In this document: piece after piece, positions 1-4,979 of the stretch | Numbering within the stretch: position 1 is the first letter of the stretch | Layout: every line of letters begins with the position of its first letter | Source of the DNA: CAMTWJ01 sp964643605 | GTDB taxonomy: Bacteria > Patescibacteriota > Saccharimonadia > Saccharimonadales > 2-12-FULL-41-12 | Assembly: GCA_964643605.1 (NCBI GenBank) | Contig: CAZXTF010000027.1 | Span: 1 to 8,803, forward strand | Direction of reading: 5' to 3' | DNA: 8,803 nt | Program-made: the position numbers and the translations under genes | The notes under the pieces: generated by a model | Database searches by the model: none | What the model saw: the letters and a program-made list of their open reading frames with translations, nothing else | What the model was told of the DNA's origin: nothing

Positions 1-498
1 ATTCGGTATGACCTGATGGCTAAGGAGCTAAGAACGCTGGGAGCCAGTGTTATTCAGTGCTCTAATGTGTTTGACGAAACTTTATGGCCACCAGATGCAG
101 AAGAGAAAAATGCCCGTTTGGCGCTCGATAAAGCACAGAGTATTGCTAACGATCACAATATACAGATAACTGGTATGGGTTTTTCTGCAGGAGCCAGGCT
201 GTTGGCGCAATATGCACATGAATATTCTGCAGTAGATCATATTTCTCTTATAAATCCTGACCCTGGGCCTGAACCAGAACAAGTATTAGAAGGACTAGAG
301 CAATATACAGGAACTACTAATATCGCCATAGGGCTAAAGGACGACAAAGAACGTCTAAAATTTGCAGAACAACTGTGTCGAGCGAACAGTAAAAGCGGTA
401 ACTGTGTAGATTACATTCGTAGTGCTGACCACCTGTTTACGGGCCAGCAAGAAAAATTTATAGAACTAGCTGCCTCGGCAATACCGGCTAAGAATTAG
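1..498 (+). CDS. Alpha/beta hydrolase, C-terminal part (5'-truncated by window edge)
   Basis: The frame is open to the left edge, so the true start probably lies outside the window; the ATG at 16 is only the first visible Met. The visible part carries a nucleophile elbow GFSAG (G-x-S-x-G, Ser codon at 184-186) after a short beta strand, and near the C terminus ADHLF with a His (codon 430-432) placed as the catalytic His of an alpha/beta hydrolase. GLKDD (codons about 334-348) is a possible acid-residue turn. The first strands and oxyanion region of the fold would lie upstream. No signal peptide or membrane segment is seen in this part, so a cytoplasmic enzyme is likely; substrate unknown. It ends in TAG at 496-498, inside the convergent minus-strand gene. 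The fold call is fairly secure, the specific function is not. Confidence 0.7.
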   Translation: MRYDLMAKELRTLGASVIQCSNVFDETLWPPDAEEKNARLALDKAQSIANDHNIQITGMGFSAGARLLAQYAHEYSAVDHISLINPDPGPEPEQVLEGLEQYTGTTNIAIGLKDDKERLKFAEQLCRANSKSGNCVDYIRSADHLFTGQQEKFIELAASAIPAKN

Positions 499-1630
499 TA
501 AGCGCATTTTTGAAAGCTTCTCCAAGAGTCGTGGTATCTGTATCGGCTCCTCCGGCAATTCGGACAGTCCCTGAGCGGTCATCGTAAAGAATACGAGTTC
601 TATCAAATCCAAAGCTCTGACCAAGCTCTGCGTGTTCATGCACTTCAGGATTGCTCCATATTTTTTCTGTTAATTCTATGTGCGAACCGGGCACTGTGGG
701 CTGCAAGAATAGAACAGGTGAACCACCATCAGGCAAGCCAAGGTCTATAGCAAGCTCATGGTTATCATGACTTTCAAGACTCGGATTGGTTACGATAAAA
801 TCTTTGGTTTCGTTGGCAGCTTCTTGGAGAATATGTGCCAACATAGCAGTATTTTTAAATAAGTCTTTATTACGAGCATCAAACGCTCGTTTAGACTCCG
901 GCAAAAGGAGTTTAATCCGTTCGGTGCTACCAATACCTGGAATAGTGCCTTTGTCTCGACGCAAGGTTTTGAGCGCCTGCAGTAGTTCAGGGTGTTTTGT
1001 GTAGGCTATTCCTGATATCTCAGCATTTTGTGTATACGATTTTGTACCGCTTTCGACCACAATCACTTTGTCGTCTTCAGTAAGTTCTTTTGCGAGCGGT
1101 AAGCCACTACTAAGAGGCAGTGTATTATCGAGAATAATTACTGGTGCGGACTCTTGACTACGAGCTGCCTCGAGGAGCAGACGATGGTCGAGTACTGGTG
1201 TCCCTGGACCGTTTGCCACTGTTTCGGCAAAGACAACATCTGGTTTTTTGTCGATAATGCTCTGGATATTTGATGTGCAGCCACTGTCAAATTTGGATAC
1301 TGCAACATCAAGACGACTATAATTTTGTAGGCGTACCCCAGATTGAGCATACAAAATTGCTGAAGCTGCGATCAGAGACTTTCCTTTTGAACCTTTGTGA
1401 TACAAGCCAGCCTCAACAGCGGTATCTACAGCAGACATACCGTTATTAAAAATTAATGTCTGGTGAGCTTCCACGCCAATTAAATTTGCAGCGATCTCTT
1501 CGGCATCACCGAGCAGTTCTTGACCGTCTCGAGGGTATAGATCGCATTGTTCGAACTGTTCTTTGCGCTCCAAACCTTGTTGAAGAGCTTCTATGGTTTC
1601 AAAACTCGGTACTGTTTCGTGCTTTGACAA
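488..1630 (-). CDS. PLP-dependent Cys/Met metabolism family enzyme (cystathionine gamma-synthase/lyase-like)
   Basis: A 380-residue fold-type I PLP enzyme, the usual length for the Cys/Met metabolism family (MetB, MetC, MetZ/MetY, methionine gamma-lyase). Visible landmarks in order: YPR (Y32/R34, matching the Y-x-R phosphate-binding pair), NGMSA (63-67, matching SGMAA), Tyr94 in the stacking region, E136, LDNT (167-170, with Asp168 for the pyridine nitrogen), SGTKSY with Lys197 as the Schiff-base lysine, and VRIAGGAD with Arg357 for the substrate carboxylate. Several motifs are looser than in textbook members (NGM for SGM, GTKSY for ATKY), so the exact reaction (lyase or synthase) cannot be assigned. 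The start is TTG at 1630-1628: an in-frame TAA lies immediately before it, and AAAGGA sits 8 nt upstream. A SAM-I-like riboswitch and a terminator-like hairpin precede the gene, which supports a role in methionine/SAM/cysteine metabolism. Its stop overlaps the end of the convergent hydrolase gene by 11 nt. Confidence 0.82.
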   Translation of the reverse strand: MSKHETVPSFETIEALQQGLERKEQFEQCDLYPRDGQELLGDAEEIAANLIGVEAHQTLIFNNGMSAVDTAVEAGLYHKGSKGKSLIAASAILYAQSGVRLQNYSRLDVAVSKFDSGCTSNIQSIIDKKPDVVFAETVANGPGTPVLDHRLLLEAARSQESAPVIILDNTLPLSSGLPLAKELTEDDKVIVVESGTKSYTQNAEISGIAYTKHPELLQALKTLRRDKGTIPGIGSTERIKLLLPESKRAFDARNKDLFKNTAMLAHILQEAANETKDFIVTNPSLESHDNHELAIDLGLPDGGSPVLFLQPTVPGSHIELTEKIWSNPEVHEHAELGQSFGFDRTRILYDDRSGTVRIAGGADTDTTTLGEAFKNALTNS

Positions 1631-1632
1631 TT

Positions 1633-1665
1633 AAAAAATCCTTTCTGCATGAAAACAAAAAGGAT
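1633..1665 (-). terminator. Riboswitch expression platform: intrinsic-terminator-like hairpin that also sequesters the SD
   Basis: On the minus strand ATCCTTTTTG (1665-1656) pairs with CAGAAAGGAT (1647-1638) over 10 bp with one G-U pair. The loop is 8 nt (1655-1648), and five more T residues follow (1637-1633). The 3' arm contains the AAAGGA Shine-Dalgarno of the PLP gene, so the hairpin can stop transcription, block ribosome binding, or both. The J4/1 and P4 bases GGAAAGAT (1690-1683) can alternatively pair with the 5' arm (AAAGAT with ATC-C-TTT plus two G-U pairs). That gives a plausible antiterminator mutually exclusive with the SAM-bound aptamer. The pairing is visible; the switching mechanism is inferred from the S-box family. 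Confidence 0.7.
1639..1645 (-). promoter_or_regulatory. Shine-Dalgarno for the PLP enzyme, deciding a TTG start
   Basis: The minus strand reads GAAAGGA at 1645-1639, then 8 nt, then TTG at 1630-1628. Because the codon before TTG is TAA (1633-1631) and the next Met is residue 65, TTG is the only start compatible with the conserved N-terminal motifs. The Shine-Dalgarno lies inside the 3' arm of the 1633-1665 hairpin, so it can be hidden when that hairpin forms. Confidence 0.75.
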
Positions 1666-1671
1666 CGACTG

Positions 1672-1794
1672 CAAATTTCAACATCTTTCCCTGCTTGTTT
1701 TCAAGCGGGCTCAATGGAGCACCTAAATTAAGTAGGTTGCTGTACGGATCTTAAAGCGAGCTCTCTCCCCGTACTCTTTATATTTACTAAATTG
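1672..1794 (-). promoter_or_regulatory. SAM-I (S-box) riboswitch aptamer
   Basis: The minus strand reproduces the SAM-I aptamer element by element. P1 is AATAT (1784-1780) with ATGTT (1684-1680), extended by AATTT (1793-1789) with AAATT (1678-1674). J1/2 is AAGAG (1778-1774). P2 is TACGG (1773-1769) with CCGTA (1747-1743), containing a kink-turn: GA at 1767-1766 faces GA at 1750-1749, with a 3-nt TAA bulge (1753-1751). A short GAG/CTT stem and the loop AGCTCG (1762-1757) cap P2. J2/3 is GCAACC (1740-1735) and P3 is ACCT/AGGT (1737-1734 with 1724-1721). GGTGC follows (1723-1719). J3/4 GCT (1720-1718) can form the pseudoknot with AGC of the P2 loop. P4 is CCCGCTTG with CAAGCAGGG (1709-1689, AAAA loop), and J4/1 is AAAGAT (1688-1683). 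The GCAACC, GGTGC and AAGAT segments form the family's SAM-binding core. The kink-turn, loop pseudoknot and P4 favour SAM-I over SAM-IV. The downstream PLP Cys/Met-type enzyme is a classic S-box target. Confidence 0.85.
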
Positions 1795-1830
1795 TTAACT
1801 GCTCCATAGTAACACCTGCTTCAATCGTTG

Positions 1831-1859
1831 TCTATACAGGGGTTATCCACAGTATATAA
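1831..1859 (-). promoter_or_regulatory. Candidate promoter for the riboswitch-PLP enzyme transcript
   Basis: On the minus strand TTATAT (1859-1854), a 17-nt spacer and TATAGA (1836-1831) form a weak sigma70-like pair. It would start transcription near 1824, about 30 nt before P1 of the aptamer. A promoter must exist upstream of 1794 for the riboswitch to be transcribed; this is the best-spaced pair seen, but the -35 is poor. Confidence 0.3.
1843..1851 (+). promoter_or_regulatory. DnaA-box-like 9-mer
   Basis: TTATCCACA matches the DnaA box consensus TTATNCACA exactly. Only this copy was noticed in the intergenic region and no dnaA or dnaN gene is in view, so it is not evidence for an origin. 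It lies between the elements of the candidate minus-strand promoter, so binding could affect transcription, or it may be chance. Confidence 0.3.
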
Positions 1860-1875
1860 GCTGCTCGATGCTTAT
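1856..1875. repeat. Inverted repeat in the divergent intergenic region (possible operator)
   Basis: ATAAGC (1856-1861) and GCTTAT (1870-1875) are perfect inverted copies around an 8-nt centre. The GCTTAT half recurs at 1876-1881, so ATGCTT is repeated in tandem at 1868-1879. The element lies just upstream of the -35 box of the plus-strand promoter at 1884, a normal place for a regulator to bind. No regulator gene is in the window and the arms are only 6 bp. Confidence 0.3.
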
Positions 1876-1883
1876 GCTTATGG

Positions 1884-1912
1884 TTGACTTACAGCTGGTT
1901 TACCTATATAGA
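1884..1912 (+). promoter_or_regulatory. Sigma70-type promoter of the HdeD-like operon
   Basis: TTGACT (1884-1889, 5 of 6 to the -35 consensus) is separated by 17 nt from TATAGA (1907-1912); an overlapping TATATA at 1905-1910 would give a 15-nt spacer. The predicted start near 1919 leaves a leader of about 28 nt that contains the strong AAGGAGG site before the ATG at 1947. Confidence 0.65.
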
Positions 1913-1934
1913 AGATGGTGAATCTATAAAACAC

Positions 1935-1941
1935 AAGGAGG
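1935..1941 (+). promoter_or_regulatory. Strong Shine-Dalgarno that decides the HdeD-like start
   Basis: AAGGAGG lies 5 nt upstream of the ATG at 1947, a near-perfect anti-SD match. It sets the start at 1947 rather than the TTG at 1884, which falls inside the promoter -35 box. Confidence 0.85.
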
Positions 1942-1946
1942 GATTC

Positions 1947-2492
1947 ATGAATGCAAATCTAAAAGACTTGTGGGGGGTGTTGGCACTTCGAGGAGTGTTA
2001 GCAATTTTATTTGGCTTGGCAGCCGTTTTTTGGCCAGGCTTAACTCTAGTAACACTAGTGTACATTTTTAGTGCATTTATTGTTGCGAGCGGTCTAGTAA
2101 CACTTGTTACAGGACTGATAAGTGTATTTAGCGAGAATGGCTCGCTGGTGGGCAGACTATTAACTGTCGTGCTCGGTGCTGTGGAGCTTGGAGTTGGTGT
2201 ATACCTGCTTCGACACTCTAATGTGGCGTTTGCTACGTTTATCCTAATCATTGGTCTAGTTCTGATTGCTCGAGGAGTTATTGAACTATTCGTTGGGATT
2301 TTCGAAGAAGAGACAGCTACCTACAAGGCAGTATTTATAATCCTCGGATTATTGACTGCTGCAGCTGGTGCTATCATTTTGCTTCAGCCTGCTGCAGCTG
2401 GTGTAGCCTTCGTATGGATTCTTGGTCTATACGCACTAATTACTGGTCCAATGCTTTTGGCACTGGCCTACGATGCTAAAAAGCTAAACTAA
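1947..2492 (+). CDS. HdeD family (DUF308) integral membrane protein
   Basis: A 181-residue hydrophobic protein with about six membrane spans (roughly residues 11-29, 35-58, 71-89, 95-117, 127-147 and 152-174). It shows the internally repeated pattern of the HdeD/DUF308 family, including the segment LRGVLAILFGLAAVFWPG near the N terminus and IGLVLIARGVIELF in the middle. HdeD in E. coli is an inner-membrane protein linked to acid resistance; the role in other lineages is not established, so function here is only suggested. The start is set by AAGGAGG at 1935-1941, and a good promoter lies at 1884-1912. It is followed after 9 nt by a second small membrane-protein gene and then by a terminator at 2831, so the two form an operon. 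The short charged C terminus (DAKKLN) is probably cytoplasmic. Confidence 0.8.
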   Translation: MNANLKDLWGVLALRGVLAILFGLAAVFWPGLTLVTLVYIFSAFIVASGLVTLVTGLISVFSENGSLVGRLLTVVLGAVELGVGVYLLRHSNVAFATFILIIGLVLIARGVIELFVGIFEEETATYKAVFIILGLLTAAAGAIILLQPAAAGVAFVWILGLYALITGPMLLALAYDAKKLN

Positions 2493-2501
2493 GGAAGAAC
2501 T

Positions 2502-2807
2502 ATGGCTAAAACAGTAACAGTTACACGTTTTAGAGTGGGATCACTCGCAAAAGTTGTTGGTATTGCGCAGGCAGTCATTGCTTTCATTATTGGTCTAATT
2601 GCAACTCTAGCAGCTGCAGCTGGCCAGATTACCAACGATAGCCAAATTGTAGAGTCGTTCGGCATTACTGCTGCATATTTTGCAGTTGGTGTAGTGATCT
2701 ATCCTTTGATTGCGTTCTTGATTGGGTGGGTTCAGGGTGCAATCGCCGCTATTATTTTGAACTTTGTGTTCAAAGAGAGTGGTGGTCTAGAGCTAGAAAC
2801 TGAATAA
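2502..2807 (+). CDS. Small membrane protein with two hydrophobic segments (DUF3566-like)
   Basis: A 101-residue protein with a basic N terminus (MAKTVTVTRFRVGS), a first membrane segment at about residues 17-41, a polar stretch (43-52), a longer hydrophobic region (about 54-90) that could hold one or two spans, and an acidic tail ending in GGLELETE. The overall pattern, short RVGSLAKV lead-in, Gly-rich second hydrophobic region and GG-[L/I]-E-[L/I]-E tail, resembles small uncharacterised membrane proteins of the DUF3566-like type in bacteria and archaea; that family link is from memory and not certain. AAGGAAG at 2491-2497 overlaps the stop of the HdeD-like gene and is correctly spaced from the ATG, so the two are co-transcribed and probably translationally linked. 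Function unknown; partnership with the HdeD-like protein is inferred from the operon. Confidence 0.7.
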   Translation: MAKTVTVTRFRVGSLAKVVGIAQAVIAFIIGLIATLAAAAGQITNDSQIVESFGITAAYFAVGVVIYPLIAFLIGWVQGAIAAIILNFVFKESGGLELETE

Positions 2808-2830
2808 GTAGGGTTCCTCTAGCCTAACTA

Positions 2831-2858
2831 AAACAGCCTGGTAAACGGGCTGTTTTTT
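2831..2858 (+). terminator. Rho-independent terminator of the HdeD-like operon
   Basis: AAACAGCC (2831-2838) pairs with GGCTGTTT (2848-2855) across a 9-nt loop, and the T run continues to 2858. It lies 24 nt after the stop of the small membrane-protein gene and separates that operon from the downstream hydrolase gene. Confidence 0.85.
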
Positions 2859-2869
2859 ATTGGTTATGG

Positions 2870-2898
2870 TTGCTTTGTAATCTGTTTTAGACTACATT
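2870..2898 (+). promoter_or_regulatory. Candidate promoter of the alpha/beta hydrolase gene
   Basis: TTGCTT (2870-2875), 17 nt, then TACATT (2893-2898). Transcription would begin near 2905, between the ATG at 2901 and the in-frame ATG at 2910, giving a leaderless or nearly leaderless mRNA. An alternative -10, TGTAAT at 2876-2881, would give a leader of about 13 nt. Neither is strong, but a promoter is expected here because a terminator lies just upstream. Confidence 0.3.
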
Positions 2899-2900
2899 TT

Positions 2901-3827
2901 ATGTACACTATGGCATCTTCAAAAATAAATAAACATATACACCCTCTACACATCAACGGTCTTGACGGCCGAGTGTTGCAGCTACCTGCTCCGAAGGACA
3001 AGAATAAGCAGATACTACTCTTGTATGGGCATCATGCAAGTCTAGAGCGTATTTCTGGCACAGCAGAAGTCTTAAATCGATACGGAGCCGTAACTACCCC
3101 TGATCTACCTGGATTTGGAGGGATGGACAGTTTTTATAAAATCGGTAAATCACCAAGTATCGACAACTATGCTGATTACCTGGCAGCTTTTGTAAAAATG
3201 AAGTATAAGCACCGCCGGGTTTCGATTGCAGCCATGTCCTTTTCGTTTCTAATTGTCACTCGGATGCTACAGAAATACCCAGAGCTTGCGAAGAAAGTCG
3301 ACTTGCTTGTCAGTTTTGCAGGTTTTGTACACCGAGATGAATTTCGTTTTAGCTTCTGGCAGTACTGGAGTCTAAGAACTCTTGCCTGGACTCTAAAATG
3401 GCGCCCGACGGCCTTTCTGGCTCGTTACTTGGTCTTAAATAAGTGGATGATACAGTTTGCTTATACAGTAGTTGCTGACCGACACACAAAAATGCAGGAC
3501 GCAAATAAAGAACAGCTCAAGCAACGAATTGCGTTCGAGACAAACTTGTGGCAAATCAATGACCTCAGAACTCGCATGAAGACAATCACTGCCATGCTTA
3601 CTGCTGACCTCTGTAATGCACAGGTAAAACTATCGGTAAAACACATTGTAGTGCCAGATGATAGGTACTTTAACAATGATATTGTGGAGCAGCATATGCG
3701 TATTATCTATAAAGATTTCGAGGCAATCGAGTCCAGAGTTGTTGGCCATATGCCCACTGTAATTGCTACTGCCAAAGAGGCGGCACCCCTCATACCGCCA
3801 CGCCTTAGGAGACTTTTGCGCTCATAA
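2901..3827 (+). CDS. Alpha/beta hydrolase fold protein with atypical nucleophile elbow
   Basis: A 308-residue protein with the classic alpha/beta hydrolase layout: strand ILLLYGHHAS (38-47, the HG-type oxyanion loop position), TPDLPGFGGMD (66-76), a nucleophile-elbow position VSIAAMSFS (107-115) with Ser113, a helical cap region (about 145-235, rich in Trp and aromatic residues), VPDDRYF (251-257) as the acid turn (Asp253 or Asp254) and VGHMP (281-285) with His283. The Ser-Asp-His triad therefore appears complete, but the elbow reads A-M-S-F-S instead of G-x-S-x-G. There is no signal peptide; the C terminus is basic (RLRRLLRS), which could favour membrane-surface contact. The start could be ATG 2901 or ATG 2910; no Shine-Dalgarno precedes either, so a short-leader start at 2910 is possible. 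The stop lies 27 nt before the first glycosyltransferase gene, which has its own promoter-like -10. Substrate unknown; an esterase or lipase-like role is a guess from the neighbours. Confidence 0.78.
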   Translation: MYTMASSKINKHIHPLHINGLDGRVLQLPAPKDKNKQILLLYGHHASLERISGTAEVLNRYGAVTTPDLPGFGGMDSFYKIGKSPSIDNYADYLAAFVKMKYKHRRVSIAAMSFSFLIVTRMLQKYPELAKKVDLLVSFAGFVHRDEFRFSFWQYWSLRTLAWTLKWRPTAFLARYLVLNKWMIQFAYTVVADRHTKMQDANKEQLKQRIAFETNLWQINDLRTRMKTITAMLTADLCNAQVKLSVKHIVVPDDRYFNNDIVEQHMRIIYKDFEAIESRVVGHMPTVIATAKEAAPLIPPRLRRLLRS

Positions 3828-3829
3828 TT

Positions 3830-3838
3830 TGGTATACT
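3830..3838 (+). promoter_or_regulatory. Extended -10 promoter of the glycosyltransferase genes
   Basis: TGGTATACT is a TG-n extended -10 with TATACT matching 5 of 6 consensus bases. It lies between the hydrolase stop (3825-3827) and the ATG at 3855, and no good -35 is seen, as is common with extended -10 promoters. Initiation near 3845 would leave a leader of about 10 nt without a Shine-Dalgarno. Confidence 0.5.
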
Positions 3839-3854
3839 AGTACTCAAATTCATT

Positions 3855-4979
3855 ATGAAAATCGGATTAGTTTGCCCATACAACATGTTTCTTGGCGGTG
3901 GTGTCCAAGAATGTGTATTAGCACTCAGGGACGGTCTCGTAAAAAGGGGTCATGAGGCGTACATCGTCACGCCCCAGCCTCGTAATTACACTGGCCCAAA
4001 ACACGACGGGATTATTATGGTTGGTGGAGCTGCTCGATGGAAATCATACGGTACAACCACTCAGGTTTCTGCGAGTGTCGACCTAGACAGTCTCAGCGAG
4101 ATGCTCGATCGAGAGAAGTTTGATGTACTGCATTTTCATGAGCCGTGGGCTCCGATGCTTTCTCGGCAGATATTAACTCGCTCCGACGCTATCAACATCG
4201 GTACATTCCACGCTGCTCTACCAGATAAGATAATGAGTCGGACGATCGAGAAAGTTATCACGCCTTATACCAAATCAATCTTGAAGTATCTTGATGTGCT
4301 TACTGCTGTATCCCCTGCTGCCGCAAAATATGCAAGCAGCCTTACGGATAGAAAAATCAATATTATCGCAAATGGTATTGATTTAACTCGTTTTACATAC
4401 ACCCATGTTGATGATAACCCTCACAAGAAAAAAACAATCTTTTACGTAGGTCGTCTGGAGAAACGAAAAGGTCTAAAGTACTTACTCCAAGCTTTTGAGA
4501 TATTAGTCGCTAAAAACCCAAATTATCAGCTCATCATCGGCGGAGATGGCCCAGATCGTATGAAGCTGGAGGATATGGTAAAAGATCGAGAAATCCCTAA
4601 TGTAGAATTTATCGGCTACGTACCCGAAGAGAAGAAAATTCAGCTTTTTGCTACCGCCGATTTGTTCTGCTCGCCCGCTATTTATGGGGAAAGCTTCGGT
4701 ATTGTTTTGCTTGAAGCTATGGCCAGTGGCTGTGTACTAGTTGCTGGCAATAACCCCGGGTACGAGTCGGTCATGGATGGAACTGGCCAGTTGTCTTTGG
4801 TGAATCCAAAAGATACGGTGGAGTTTGCCCGCAGGCTAGAACTATTAACCACTGATAAAAACTTACGCAGTGTATGGCGACAATGGGCGCTAGAACGAGT
4901 AAAGAACAACGCCTATGATACTATCATCGACCAATACCAGGCACTCTACGAGGCTGCATGTGACAAAAAACACGCTTAA
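3855..4979 (+). CDS. GT4 family glycosyltransferase, PimA-like
   Basis: A 374-residue GT-B fold retaining glycosyltransferase of family GT4. The N-terminal domain begins MKIGLVCPYN and holds the glycine loop GGGVQ (14-18), VLHFHEPWAP (91-100) and GTFHA with His119. The C-terminal nucleotide-sugar domain has YVGRLEKRKG (Arg200, Lys205), IGGDGP (228-233) and GESFGIVLLEA with the E-x7-E pair Glu279/Glu287. The pattern closely follows mycobacterial PimA, which mannosylates phosphatidylinositol from GDP-mannose at the inner membrane face. The exact donor and lipid acceptor here cannot be read from sequence. There is no signal peptide or membrane span; basic stretches may mediate peripheral membrane binding. 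The start has no Shine-Dalgarno and follows an extended -10 by 16 nt. The last 20 nt overlap the start of the next glycosyltransferase gene. Confidence 0.88.
   Translation: MKIGLVCPYNMFLGGGVQECVLALRDGLVKRGHEAYIVTPQPRNYTGPKHDGIIMVGGAARWKSYGTTTQVSASVDLDSLSEMLDREKFDVLHFHEPWAPMLSRQILTRSDAINIGTFHAALPDKIMSRTIEKVITPYTKSILKYLDVLTAVSPAAAKYASSLTDRKINIIANGIDLTRFTYTHVDDNPHKKKTIFYVGRLEKRKGLKYLLQAFEILVAKNPNYQLIIGGDGPDRMKLEDMVKDREIPNVEFIGYVPEEKKIQLFATADLFCSPAIYGESFGIVLLEAMASGCVLVAGNNPGYESVMDGTGQLSLVNPKDTVEFARRLELLTTDKNLRSVWRQWALERVKNNAYDTIIDQYQALYEAACDKKHA
4950..4953 (+). promoter_or_regulatory. Shine-Dalgarno supporting a GTG start for the second glycosyltransferase
   Basis: GAGG lies 6 nt before GTG at 4960-4962, inside the end of the upstream gene. 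The alternative ATG at 4915 has no such site and would add 15 residues before the first beta strand that are not expected for a GT4 enzyme. Confidence 0.6.

Noticed and set aside
1689..1709. Hairpin with arms CCCTGCTTG and CAAGCGGG read as a plus-strand terminator
   Set aside because: No T run follows on the plus strand and no plus-strand gene ends there. It is explained as P4 of the minus-strand aptamer.
1456..1731. Plus-strand 91-codon frame across the PLP gene start and riboswitch
   Set aside because: It is antisense to a well-supported gene and a structured RNA, has no recognisable domain and no Shine-Dalgarno; its apparent length is a shadow.
1672..1794. T-box leader or SAM-II/SAM-IV class instead of SAM-I
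   Set aside because: No T-box NCCA-binding bulge or stem I pattern is seen. The structure has four stems rather than the compact SAM-II pseudoknot, and the kink-turn in P2 with the P2 loop to J3/4 pairing points to SAM-I rather than SAM-IV.
1843..1851. Chromosome replication origin
   Set aside because: A single DnaA-box 9-mer without a cluster, an AT-rich unwinding region or a nearby dnaA gene is not enough.
1884..1946. Longer HdeD-like reading frame starting at TTG 1884 (21 extra residues)
   Set aside because: TTG 1884 is part of the TTGACT -35 box, and the extra residues are polar and unlike the family. AAGGAGG just before ATG 1947 fixes the later start.
4915..4959. ATG 4915 as start of the second glycosyltransferase
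   Set aside because: No Shine-Dalgarno precedes it and it would add residues ahead of the first beta strand. GTG 4960 has GAGG at proper spacing.
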